Shown here: positions 42,582-49,794 of the stretch, one piece after another | How the letters are laid out: every line of letters begins with the position of its first letter | How positions within the stretch are numbered: position 1 is the first letter of the stretch | Assembly (NCBI GenBank): GCA_035527845.1 | Contig: DATKZT010000018.1 | Coordinates: forward strand, 21,741 to 85,740 | DNA: 64,000 nt | Direction: 5' to 3' | From: JAUWKC01 sp035527845 | GTDB lineage: Bacteria; Planctomycetota; Phycisphaerae; Sedimentisphaerales; Anaerobacaceae | Notes under the pieces: model-generated | Databases searched by the model: none | What the model was told of the DNA's origin: nothing | What the model saw: the letters and a program-made list of their open reading frames with translations, nothing else | Made by a program: the position numbers and the translations under genes

Positions 42582-43934
42582 ATGAAGCGGTTTGGATATT
42601 TTCTCGCGGCAGTCACGTCGCTCACATTTGCGCCGGAGTGTTTAGGGAACCGTTCATCCCAGGACAGCACGGTGCAATTTGTACGCGAGGCCGACAGACG
42701 TTCGGGCGACGCAAATGCTCCCGTGACTTTGCAGGATTACCTGCGGCTGGCGGCTTTGAACAATGCAGGTCTCAAGGCGGCGTTCGAAGAATGGAAGGCG
42801 GCGACGGAACAGGTTCCCCAGGCCCGCTCGCTGCCGGACCCGCAATTCACATACAGCTATTTCGTAAGAGAGGTCGAAACTCGGGTGGGGCCACAAAGAA
42901 ACAAGCTCGGCATAATGCAGGTTTTCCCGTGGCTCGGCGTGATTGAAGCCCGAACCGATGCAGCGGCAGCGGCGGCAAAAGCGGCCCGTGGACGATACGA
43001 AGCCAGGAAGCTGTCACTATTTTACGAGGTCAAAGACGCCTTCTACGAATACGCCTATCTGGCAAGAGCCGTCGAAATAGCGAGGGAAAATCTTGAACTG
43101 GTCAAGCATTTCGAAGAGGTCGCGCGGACGAAATACATAGCGGTTACGGCAAGTCACCCGGACGTCATCCGCGCACAGATAGAGCTGGCAAAGGTGGAGG
43201 ACCAATTGAGGACCCTCGAGGATTTCAGAAAACCTATTGCAGCCCGACTGAATGCCGTCCTTAACCGACAGGGTTTTGCGATGCTCCCCTGGCCGGCCAG
43301 AGGAGAATTTCATAAGGTGGAGATTAGCCGGGACCGGATTGTGGCATTGCTCCGCGCAAGCAACCCCGAACTCCAGTCGCTGGAGCTGGAGGTGGCCGGC
43401 GCCAAAAGCAGAGTGGAGCTGGCGAAAAAGAAGTTCTATCCGAACGTCGGCGTCGGCGTTGACTGGATCCAGACCGACGATGCGCTCATGCCCGGCGCCA
43501 GAGACAGCGGCAAGGACCCGGTGATTCTCATGTTCAGCATGAATCTTCCGCTTTGGCGAAAGAGTTACAGGGCGGCCGAGCTTCAGGCAGAGGCAAACAT
43601 GAGAAGGGCCAGGCAGCGAAAGACACAAACCGAAAACACCATCATTGCACACGCCGAGCGAGCGGTGTACGATTTCGACGACAGCGCACGCAAGATAAAA
43701 CTGTACGGAGATATCCTTATTCCGAAAGCAGAGGAGTTGCTGAATGTATCCGAGACGGCCTACAAAGGAGGAACGTTGGATTTCCTAAGCCTGATTGACG
43801 CCCAGCGAACGTTCCTCGAATACGAGCTCAATCATGAACGGGCCGTAACCGACAATCTGCAAAGCTTGGCGGAGCTCGAAATGCTCGCCGGCACCGAACT
43901 GACGACGGTCGGCAAAGAAGCTGAGGGTCTGTGA
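42582..43934 (+). CDS. TolC-family outer-membrane efflux protein
   Basis: 450 residues from ATG 42582, preceded by AAGGAGACAAGC. The frame is open upstream to 42126, but that extension contains the promoter and no signal. The signal peptide K-R-F-G-Y-F-L-A-A-V-T-S-L-T-F is followed by two homologous OEP halves with long alpha-helical hairpins (about 60-250 and 255-430). The proline-rich motif S-L-P-D-P-Q-F-T-Y-S-Y-F and the second-half Y-P-N-V-G-V-G-V-D-W are typical of CusC/TolC-like proteins. It would form the outer-membrane channel of an RND or ABC efflux system. No pump or adaptor gene is adjacent, so it is an orphan here. Confidence 0.9.
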   Translation: MKRFGYFLAAVTSLTFAPECLGNRSSQDSTVQFVREADRRSGDANAPVTLQDYLRLAALNNAGLKAAFEEWKAATEQVPQARSLPDPQFTYSYFVREVETRVGPQRNKLGIMQVFPWLGVIEARTDAAAAAAKAARGRYEARKLSLFYEVKDAFYEYAYLARAVEIARENLELVKHFEEVARTKYIAVTASHPDVIRAQIELAKVEDQLRTLEDFRKPIAARLNAVLNRQGFAMLPWPARGEFHKVEISRDRIVALLRASNPELQSLELEVAGAKSRVELAKKKFYPNVGVGVDWIQTDDALMPGARDSGKDPVILMFSMNLPLWRKSYRAAELQAEANMRRARQRKTQTENTIIAHAERAVYDFDDSARKIKLYGDILIPKAEELLNVSETAYKGGTLDFLSLIDAQRTFLEYELNHERAVTDNLQSLAELEMLAGTELTTVGKEAEGL

Positions 43935-43982
43935 ACAGTCAATCGACCATATCTGATGAGGTCTAATTTTAAGGAAAACTGA

Positions 43983-44285
43983 ATGAACTCACGCATACTG
44001 GTCACAGCGATTACGGTCATCCTGCTGCTGTTTCTGGCAGGCAGGACTTGCCTGGCCGCCGAAGCATCTGAGCATGAGCGCGAGGATGCAGCCGGTTTTT
44101 CACTCTATTCCCTCATCGAACCTCTGGGAATAACGACGCTCGGCTGCGTAATCTGCACATTCCTGACGGGTCTCGTGCGCCGAAAACTGGGACGAAGATT
44201 CCTCAAGGTGCACCTGGTCCTTGGCATCATATCGGTGATTCTGGGTGTCACGCATGGAACCCTTGTTCTCATCCTGCTTGGCTGA
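43983..44285 (+). CDS. Small two-helix membrane protein with paired histidines
   Basis: 100 residues: a signal-like N-terminal helix (5-25), an acidic linker containing E-H-E-R-E-D, then two membrane helices (about 43-63 and 73-98). The last helix has K-V-H-L-V-L-G-I-I-S-V-I-L-G-V-T-H-G, two histidines 14 residues apart, a spacing seen in b-type heme helices. This could be a small cytochrome-b-like protein, or a truncated member of one. It starts 49 bp after the TolC-like gene and is the last gene before a MITE-like element. Function is unknown. Confidence 0.6.
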   Translation: MNSRILVTAITVILLLFLAGRTCLAAEASEHEREDAAGFSLYSLIEPLGITTLGCVICTFLTGLVRRKLGRRFLKVHLVLGIISVILGVTHGTLVLILLG

Positions 44286-44321
44286 GGGATGCCGGGACGC
44301 TGACAAGAGCCCGGGGCGGGT

Positions 44322-44499
44322 GGGTGCACTTCATATTTGTAGGTAGGAAGGCAGGCTATTGGGCTTCTATGGTCGTGCAGGCCTTACGAGGGGGCTGGAT
44401 TCCTGCTTTCGCAGGAATGACAACGGGGGAAAACGAATCGGAAAGAAACGTGGGCAATGATACGGGTAAAGAATCCACCTACAAACGCGAAGTGCACCC
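44322..44499. mobile_element. MITE-like element of about 178 bp
   Basis: Terminal inverted repeats of 23 bp: left 44322-44344 (GGGTGCACTTCATATTTGTAGGT) and right 44477-44499, matching at 20 of 23 positions. The three mismatches are contiguous and all transitions. It has no coding capacity. Inside lies a short REP-like palindrome (44399-44418). No clear target duplication was seen. Confidence 0.55.
44399..44418. repeat. REP-like palindrome
   Basis: Stem ATTCCTGC / GCAGGAAT with TTTC loop. A related, longer hairpin with the same outer arms occurs at 59207-59248. Confidence 0.7.
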
Positions 44500-44526
44500 G
44501 GGGCAGGTGTTTGCGTGAAGTTGGGG

Positions 44527-44554
44527 TTGCATAAGAGCCGCCGTCGGCTATAAT
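44527..44554 (+). promoter_or_regulatory. Likely promoter of the symporter-sulfatase operon
   Basis: TTGCAT (44527-44532), 16 bp, then a perfect TATAAT (44549-44554). This gives a leader of about 170 nt before the symporter start at 44731. Confidence 0.55.
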
Positions 44555-44565
44555 GTCGCGCTGAG

Positions 44566-44697
44566 TAATAAGCGAAGTCTTTCGGAAAGGGTTCGCTTTA
44601 TTATAACTTCTTTTGGGAAAGACACTTGCAGAAGAGAGTTTTGAGCAGTTATCTGACACATCGCACACTTGGGGATTTTTCCCCGTCCATGTGTGTG
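44566..44697 (+). promoter_or_regulatory. Structured leader of the symporter operon
   Basis: A long hairpin (44566-44603; TAATAAGCGAA with TTCGCTTTATTA, and an inner CTTT/AAAG) begins about 12 nt after the -10 box. A second nested hairpin (44664-44695; CACAC and GGGGA with TCCCC and GTGTG) lies about 35 nt before the ATG. Such a leader could hold an attenuator or riboswitch. No known aptamer was recognised. Confidence 0.4.
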
Positions 44698-44730
44698 ATT
44701 TCTGAGGTTTGTTAAAGAAGGAGAAAGGAT

Positions 44731-46377
44731 ATGGATTTAAGTCTGAACATGCTGTCCGCAGTGGAGGGCAAGCTCGCAATAGTCGATATGATAATCATCG
44801 GAGCATATTTTGTCGTACTAATCGGGCTCGGCATATATACATCCCGCAAGATTGTCTCTTCCGAGGAGTTCATGGTTGCCGGGCGCAGAATACCGGGCTG
44901 GGCGGCGGGACTGTCGGTCATGTGCGCCTATACCAGCAGCCTTTCGTATATCGCCACGCCCGGCAAATCGTTCGGAAGCAACTGGAACCCCGTCTTGTTT
45001 GCCTACGCGATGATACCGGTTGCACTGTTTGTGACTTACTACATTATTTCCTACTACCGAAGTATAGGGTTGATTTCGGTATATGAGTTTCTTGAAAGAC
45101 GTCTGGGAAGATGGGCCCGCGTGTATGCAGCAATCTCTTTTATGCTGTATATGATCGGGCGAATCGCGGCTATTCTTTTTCTTACGGCGCTGCTGTTCGG
45201 ACAGTTCGCTCATGTCCTGGGCAATCCCACTCACAACATCATACTGCTGATTCTCGTTATTGGTATTATCACAATCATCTACACGCTGCTTGGAGGTATG
45301 GAAGCGGTCATCTGGGCCGATGTAATGCAGGCGGTGATTATGCTATCAGGCATCGCGATTTGCTGCGCAATACTGACCTATCAAATCGTAAAGGGTCCTG
45401 AGCCCGCCATCGCCTCGGCCTGGGAGGCCGACAAGTTCAGTCTGGGTAAATGGACGCTCAGCCTGGCGGACCAGGGCCTGGCCAACAGAACAATACTCGT
45501 GATGATTATTTTTGGCGTCACTGAAAATCTGCGAAACCTGATGGCAGACCAGAATTACGTGCAGAAATATGTGTCGTGCTCCAGTGAAAGGGAGGCAAAG
45601 AAATCCGTATGGGTTGCCACGATTATTTACGCGTGTATGACAACCGCCTTTATCTATATAGGAACCGCCCTCTGGGCCTATTATCACAACACTAAAATAC
45701 TTGGGGAAGCCGGCGTTACAACGCAGGACAACGTCTTCCCCTATTACATAGCAACCGAACTGTTCACAGGTTTTAGAGGACTGCTCATAGCTGCCATTCT
45801 CGCCGCCGCAATAAGCACCATTGCCACCGCCTTTAACTGCTCGGCAACGATCTGGCTTCAGGACTTCCACAGGAAATACATCAACAAGAATGTCACCGAT
45901 AAGCAGAGTATTTTCATCCTGAGACTGCTTACGGTAATCTGGGGTATCCTTGGGATGGTCTGCGCCGGACTGATGATTTATGCCAAGAGCGTTCTGGATG
46001 TGTGGTGGACGATGTCAGGGATATTCGGCGGCGGCATTCTCGGCCTGTTCCTGTTGTCGCTGTTCCGGGCGCGACTGCGATTGTGGCAGGGTATCGTGGC
46101 AATTGTAGCGAGCATTGTTACAATCTGCTGGGGAATGTTTTGCAGAGAAAGCGTTATTGCCAAACTATTGGAAACAGACGAACTATTGCCACACTGGTGG
46201 ATAAGCGTTCAATTAGGCAAGTTACTGGACAAGGTTCCATATAAGTGCAGCCTTGACACGATCATTGTCGGGGCAACGGCAACCGCGGTAATGGTTGTGG
46301 TGGCCCTTATGCTTAGTGTGACCAACCGCGGCCAGGCTCTGCCGCAGCAGGCGGGGCAGGAGCGGGAGAATGCGTAA
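44731..46377 (+). CDS. Sodium:solute symporter (SSS family)
   Basis: 548 residues with about 14 membrane helices. Early conserved S-S-E-E-F-M-V-A-G-R-R-I-P-G-W and a Ser/Thr-rich unwound helix (C-A-Y-T-S-S-L-S-Y) are typical of the LeuT-fold SSS family. ATG 44731 follows AAGGAGAAAGGAT. The gene overlaps the sulfatase by 8 bp, so it heads an operon running to 54587. SSS members take up sugars, sialic acid, uronic acids or amino acids with sodium. Given sulfatase, sialidase-fold proteins and a pectate lyase nearby, an acidic sugar is the best guess; the sequence alone does not set the substrate. Confidence 0.92.
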   Translation: MDLSLNMLSAVEGKLAIVDMIIIGAYFVVLIGLGIYTSRKIVSSEEFMVAGRRIPGWAAGLSVMCAYTSSLSYIATPGKSFGSNWNPVLFAYAMIPVALFVTYYIISYYRSIGLISVYEFLERRLGRWARVYAAISFMLYMIGRIAAILFLTALLFGQFAHVLGNPTHNIILLILVIGIITIIYTLLGGMEAVIWADVMQAVIMLSGIAICCAILTYQIVKGPEPAIASAWEADKFSLGKWTLSLADQGLANRTILVMIIFGVTENLRNLMADQNYVQKYVSCSSEREAKKSVWVATIIYACMTTAFIYIGTALWAYYHNTKILGEAGVTTQDNVFPYYIATELFTGFRGLLIAAILAAAISTIATAFNCSATIWLQDFHRKYINKNVTDKQSIFILRLLTVIWGILGMVCAGLMIYAKSVLDVWWTMSGIFGGGILGLFLLSLFRARLRLWQGIVAIVASIVTICWGMFCRESVIAKLLETDELLPHWWISVQLGKLLDKVPYKCSLDTIIVGATATAVMVVVALMLSVTNRGQALPQQAGQERENA

Positions 46378-47797
46378 AGAATATATTGGTCGGCGTGACT
46401 TCCTGAAGGCCATGGGTATTGCTGCGTCGGCGTCGGCGCTGCCATCGTGGCTGCCGGTCCGGGCTGCGACAAAACCAAGACCCAACATCCTGCTGATTGT
46501 GGCCGACGACCTCGGCTACGGCGACCTTGGGTGCTACGGCCAGAAGAAGATTCTCACCACGAATATTGACAAGCTGGCCGAAGAAGGTATGCGGTTCACG
46601 CAGTGTTATGCCGGCTCGACCGTATGCGCACCGTCGCGCTGCAGCCTGATGACGGGGATGCACAACGGCCACAACCGAATCAGAGACAATCTGCCGCACA
46701 ACATCTGGCTCAGACCGGATGATGTGACCGTTGCGGAGGTTTTGAAGCAGGCCGGCTACAAAACGGGCGGCATGGGAAAATGGGCGCTCGGCAATCCGGG
46801 CTCTTGGGGCATCCCGAGTTATCAGGGCTTTGACTATTGGTACGGCCACCTGAACCAGGACCAGGCGCATTTCTACTATCCTGATTATCTCTGGGAAGAT
46901 GATAAGGTGGTGCTGCTGCAGAAAGTGGTTATCAAGGATGACGTGGGGAAATTGCAGGGCAACCGCGGCGGGAAGAACGTCTGGTATACCCACGACCTGT
47001 TCACCGAAAAAGCCGTGTCCTTTATTGAACGAAACCGTGAGGACCCATTCTTTCTTTACCTGGCGTACACGATACCGCATTTCTCCGATTACCCCAAGGA
47101 TACGCCCGAGCACTACATCGTTCCGAGCGACGAGCCCTATTCGGACAAGGATTGGCCGCAGATTGCCAAAAACTACGCGGCGATGATTACGCGGATGGAC
47201 CGTGACGTCGGCCGAATAATGGCGCTGCTCAAGAAACTCGGTATCGATGAAAACACCATCGTGTTTTTCACCAGCGACAATGGACCTTACAAAGGTTCGC
47301 CGATACCGATAGAGTTCTTCGACAGCAACGGCGCGCTGCGCGGCGGAAAGCGTGATGTGTATGAAGGCGGCATACGCATCCCAATGATTGTCAGGTGGCC
47401 GGGCAAGATACGCCCCGGCCATGTCAGTGAGCAGGTCTGGGCATTCTGGGATTTTCTGCCCACCGCAGCCGAACTGGCGGGTTTGCCGGCCCCCAAAGAA
47501 ATTGACGGCATCTCGATGCTGTCTGCGCTTCTGGGCAAGCCGCAGAAGAGTCACGATTATCTCTATTGGGATTACGGCCACGTCCGCAAGACCTACAAGC
47601 AGGCCGTGCGCATGGGCGACTGGAAAGGCGTCCGCAACGGTGCGGGTGCCCCCATCGAACTCTATAATCTGAATCGAGATTTGGGTGAGGGCGCCGACGT
47701 CGCTTCAAAGCATCCGCAAGTCGTGGCGCAGATTGAACAAATCATGAGGACCGCCCCGGCCGACAGCGAAGACTACCCGATCGGCGGACGCAAATAG
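46370..47797 (+). CDS. Type I sulfatase (arylsulfatase family S1), Tat-exported
   Basis: 475 residues. Tat signal R-R-D-F-L-K-A-M-G-I-A-A-S. Metal ligands Asp46-Asp47 (V-A-D-D-L-G-Y-G-D). The sulfatase signature is C86-A-P-S-R-C-S-L-M-T-G, where Cys86 would be converted to formylglycine. The second signature region, G-Y-K-T-G-G-M-G-K-W-A-L-G, is also present. Such enzymes remove sulfate esters from polysaccharides in the periplasm. Maturation needs an FGE or anSME from outside the window, because the four FGE-like domains here lack catalytic cysteines. It overlaps the symporter gene by 8 bp. Confidence 0.94.
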   Translation: MRKEYIGRRDFLKAMGIAASASALPSWLPVRAATKPRPNILLIVADDLGYGDLGCYGQKKILTTNIDKLAEEGMRFTQCYAGSTVCAPSRCSLMTGMHNGHNRIRDNLPHNIWLRPDDVTVAEVLKQAGYKTGGMGKWALGNPGSWGIPSYQGFDYWYGHLNQDQAHFYYPDYLWEDDKVVLLQKVVIKDDVGKLQGNRGGKNVWYTHDLFTEKAVSFIERNREDPFFLYLAYTIPHFSDYPKDTPEHYIVPSDEPYSDKDWPQIAKNYAAMITRMDRDVGRIMALLKKLGIDENTIVFFTSDNGPYKGSPIPIEFFDSNGALRGGKRDVYEGGIRIPMIVRWPGKIRPGHVSEQVWAFWDFLPTAAELAGLPAPKEIDGISMLSALLGKPQKSHDYLYWDYGHVRKTYKQAVRMGDWKGVRNGAGAPIELYNLNRDLGEGADVASKHPQVVAQIEQIMRTAPADSEDYPIGGRK

Positions 47798-47865
47798 ACT
47801 GACCTCGCCTCAGATGTCAGCGAATAAGCTAATCAAGTCTGAGGTAATTCTGGGAGGCACACGCG

Positions 47866-48552
47866 ATGAAAAAGAACTTGTTCATCATTACCCTGCTGCT
47901 GCTTCTTGTCTTTAGCGTAAGCGCAAATATGGTGCAACTTGTCACCTCTCAAGAACCGTCAATGATGGGCGTCCGAAGCAGATTCATCGAGCTTGTACAG
48001 ACGAACCGGCCGATGTCAAAGGAAGAAAGAGAGGCTCATGCCCAAGAGTTTGACAATCTGTATTCTCGACTGGTGCTGGCAGACGACATCGAGACTTTCA
48101 AGAAGGCCGCAGACAAAGGTCGGGATTGGCACGCGGGCGCTGCCCTATTTGGGATAATGGAGATTGCCGATCGGAACTATTCAAACTCCCCCACGGAAGA
48201 GGCACTCCGGAAAAAGGCGTTTTCCGAATTGGTGAAGCTCACCGATCATGAAAATCCACACGTGCGCGGAGCGGCGTTTTACGCCCTCGGTAAATGCAGA
48301 AGATATGAATACAAAGAAGCTGTTGCCGACCACATCCTTGATATCAAACGGAGCGGATGGAAGCACGATCCCCACGTAAGTCTTGTGTTTCCTCCCTGTT
48401 CGAAGAGCCTTGACCCGAATGAGCCGGACGGTCTGGTGACGACCGTGTACACGGCCGGCTACAGGGCGCTGCAGGAAATGCTCGAAGACAAGTCCGCCTT
48501 GGAGTACATAAAACAACGGCAAGACAGCAACAGCGAGGCAGGAGATTCGTAA
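47866..48552 (+). CDS. Exported protein with HEAT-like helical repeats, function unknown
   Basis: 228 residues with a signal peptide (M-K-K-N-L-F-I-I-T-L-L-L-L-L-V-F-S-V-S-A). The rest is helical; E-N-P-H-V-R-G-A-A-F-Y-A-L-G resembles a HEAT/PBS repeat unit around residues 125-140. No catalytic motif. It sits 68 bp after the sulfatase and 45 bp before the UroD-like gene, in the same operon. A scaffolding role around the secreted enzymes is possible but unproven. Confidence 0.65.
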   Translation: MKKNLFIITLLLLLVFSVSANMVQLVTSQEPSMMGVRSRFIELVQTNRPMSKEEREAHAQEFDNLYSRLVLADDIETFKKAADKGRDWHAGAALFGIMEIADRNYSNSPTEEALRKKAFSELVKLTDHENPHVRGAAFYALGKCRRYEYKEAVADHILDIKRSGWKHDPHVSLVFPPCSKSLDPNEPDGLVTTVYTAGYRALQEMLEDKSALEYIKQRQDSNSEAGDS

Positions 48553-48597
48553 GTCTGGAAACAGATAGCGACGGGCCATTGTGATTCGGAGTACAAA

Positions 48598-49758
48598 ATG
48601 GCAGCAAAGATGCCGGCGCGGGAGCGTTTTTACACCGCACTATCAGGCGGGCTGCCGGACCGTGTTCCGACGCTGCCCAAGATATGGGTTGACCTCGGCG
48701 CGGCACTTACCGGGGTGGACCTGCGCGAAGTTGTCGAGAATTCAGAGACAGCGATGCGCGTTGTGGTCGAGGCGGCCTTATTGGTCAAAGCTGATGGGGC
48801 ACGGTTATTTCACCTTCCCAACCGCCAAACAAAACTTGAAAACGGGAGTGTGGTCGAAGTTGACAAGTCCGGCGAAGTACTTGGTCCGGTCGATATGCAG
48901 GGAGGGCTTGCGACCCGCGTTCGAGATAAGAGCAGGATAAATCTCGAAGACCCCTATCAGGCTGCAATGATTCAATTCTACAAGGCCGACGAGCCGGTGA
49001 TAAATACCGTCGAGGATGTCCGGCGCGTGGTGGTGCCGGATAAATCCTTCTATGAGCAAATCGGCTTCGGCACCCTGCAGCGCGAGCTGATGCAGAAAGT
49101 CGGCGATGGCATTGCCCTGTTAGGTGACTGCGGCTCGGCGACTTTAGCTTTTCACGTGTTGTGCCGCGAGCTGTCGCTGGCGCTGATGGATTTGCTGGAG
49201 AACCCCAAACTAACGCACGCGATTATGGCTAAGGGCGTCGAGCACGCAGTCGAGAAAGGCAAATTCCATATCGACTGCGGCCTGCGGATGCTCCGCCTGA
49301 ATGATTCCATTGCGAACATGTCGGTGATATCGCCGCAGCACTTCCGCGAATTCATCCTGCCGCACATGAAAATGGTTTGCGATGAATTACACCATTACGA
49401 GCCGGATGTGCGTATCTACTGCCACGTCTGCGGCAACGTAATGCCGATTATGGAAGACCTCATAGCCGCCAGCCTCGATTGCGTCGGCCCGCTGGACCCG
49501 CTCGGAGGATTCACCTGCGCCCAGGCCCGTCAGGCCATCGGCGACCGAATCGCACTTATGGGCGGCGTCAACACCCTTTCCTTCATCAACTCCACGCCTC
49601 AACAACTGATCGACGAGGCGCGGATATGTATTGAAGGAGCGGGCCGAAGCGGGTATATTCTTGGCTCGGGCTGTGTCGTTCCTCGCGCTGCACGAAAGGA
49701 AAACCTGCTTGCTCTGTACGAGGCCGCCGAGCGTTTCGGGGGTGAACGGACTGAATAA
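48598..49758 (+). CDS. Uroporphyrinogen decarboxylase/MtaA-like methyltransferase family protein
   Basis: 386 residues, TIM-barrel URO-D fold with no signal peptide. The zinc-site pattern Y-C-H-V-C-G-N-V followed by a Cys about 18 residues later (L-D-C-V-G-P-L-D-P) is that of MtaA/CmuA-like corrinoid methyltransferases, not heme-pathway HemE. G-G-V-N-T-L and G-S-G-C-V-V-P near the C-terminus also fit. Such enzymes move methyl groups between corrinoid proteins and thiols. In this operon it might handle methoxylated sugar products, but no corrinoid protein is encoded nearby, so this is speculative. Confidence 0.82.
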   Translation: MAAKMPARERFYTALSGGLPDRVPTLPKIWVDLGAALTGVDLREVVENSETAMRVVVEAALLVKADGARLFHLPNRQTKLENGSVVEVDKSGEVLGPVDMQGGLATRVRDKSRINLEDPYQAAMIQFYKADEPVINTVEDVRRVVVPDKSFYEQIGFGTLQRELMQKVGDGIALLGDCGSATLAFHVLCRELSLALMDLLENPKLTHAIMAKGVEHAVEKGKFHIDCGLRMLRLNDSIANMSVISPQHFREFILPHMKMVCDELHHYEPDVRIYCHVCGNVMPIMEDLIAASLDCVGPLDPLGGFTCAQARQAIGDRIALMGGVNTLSFINSTPQQLIDEARICIEGAGRSGYILGSGCVVPRAARKENLLALYEAAERFGGERTE

Positions 49759-49794
49759 TCAAGACTTCAACCTTAATCTACGATGGAGGCAATG

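Noticed and set aside
46313..47581. 422-codon minus-strand frame opposite the sulfatase gene
   Set aside because: Antisense shadow; the plus frame carries the Tat signal, metal ligands and C-A-P-S-R signature.
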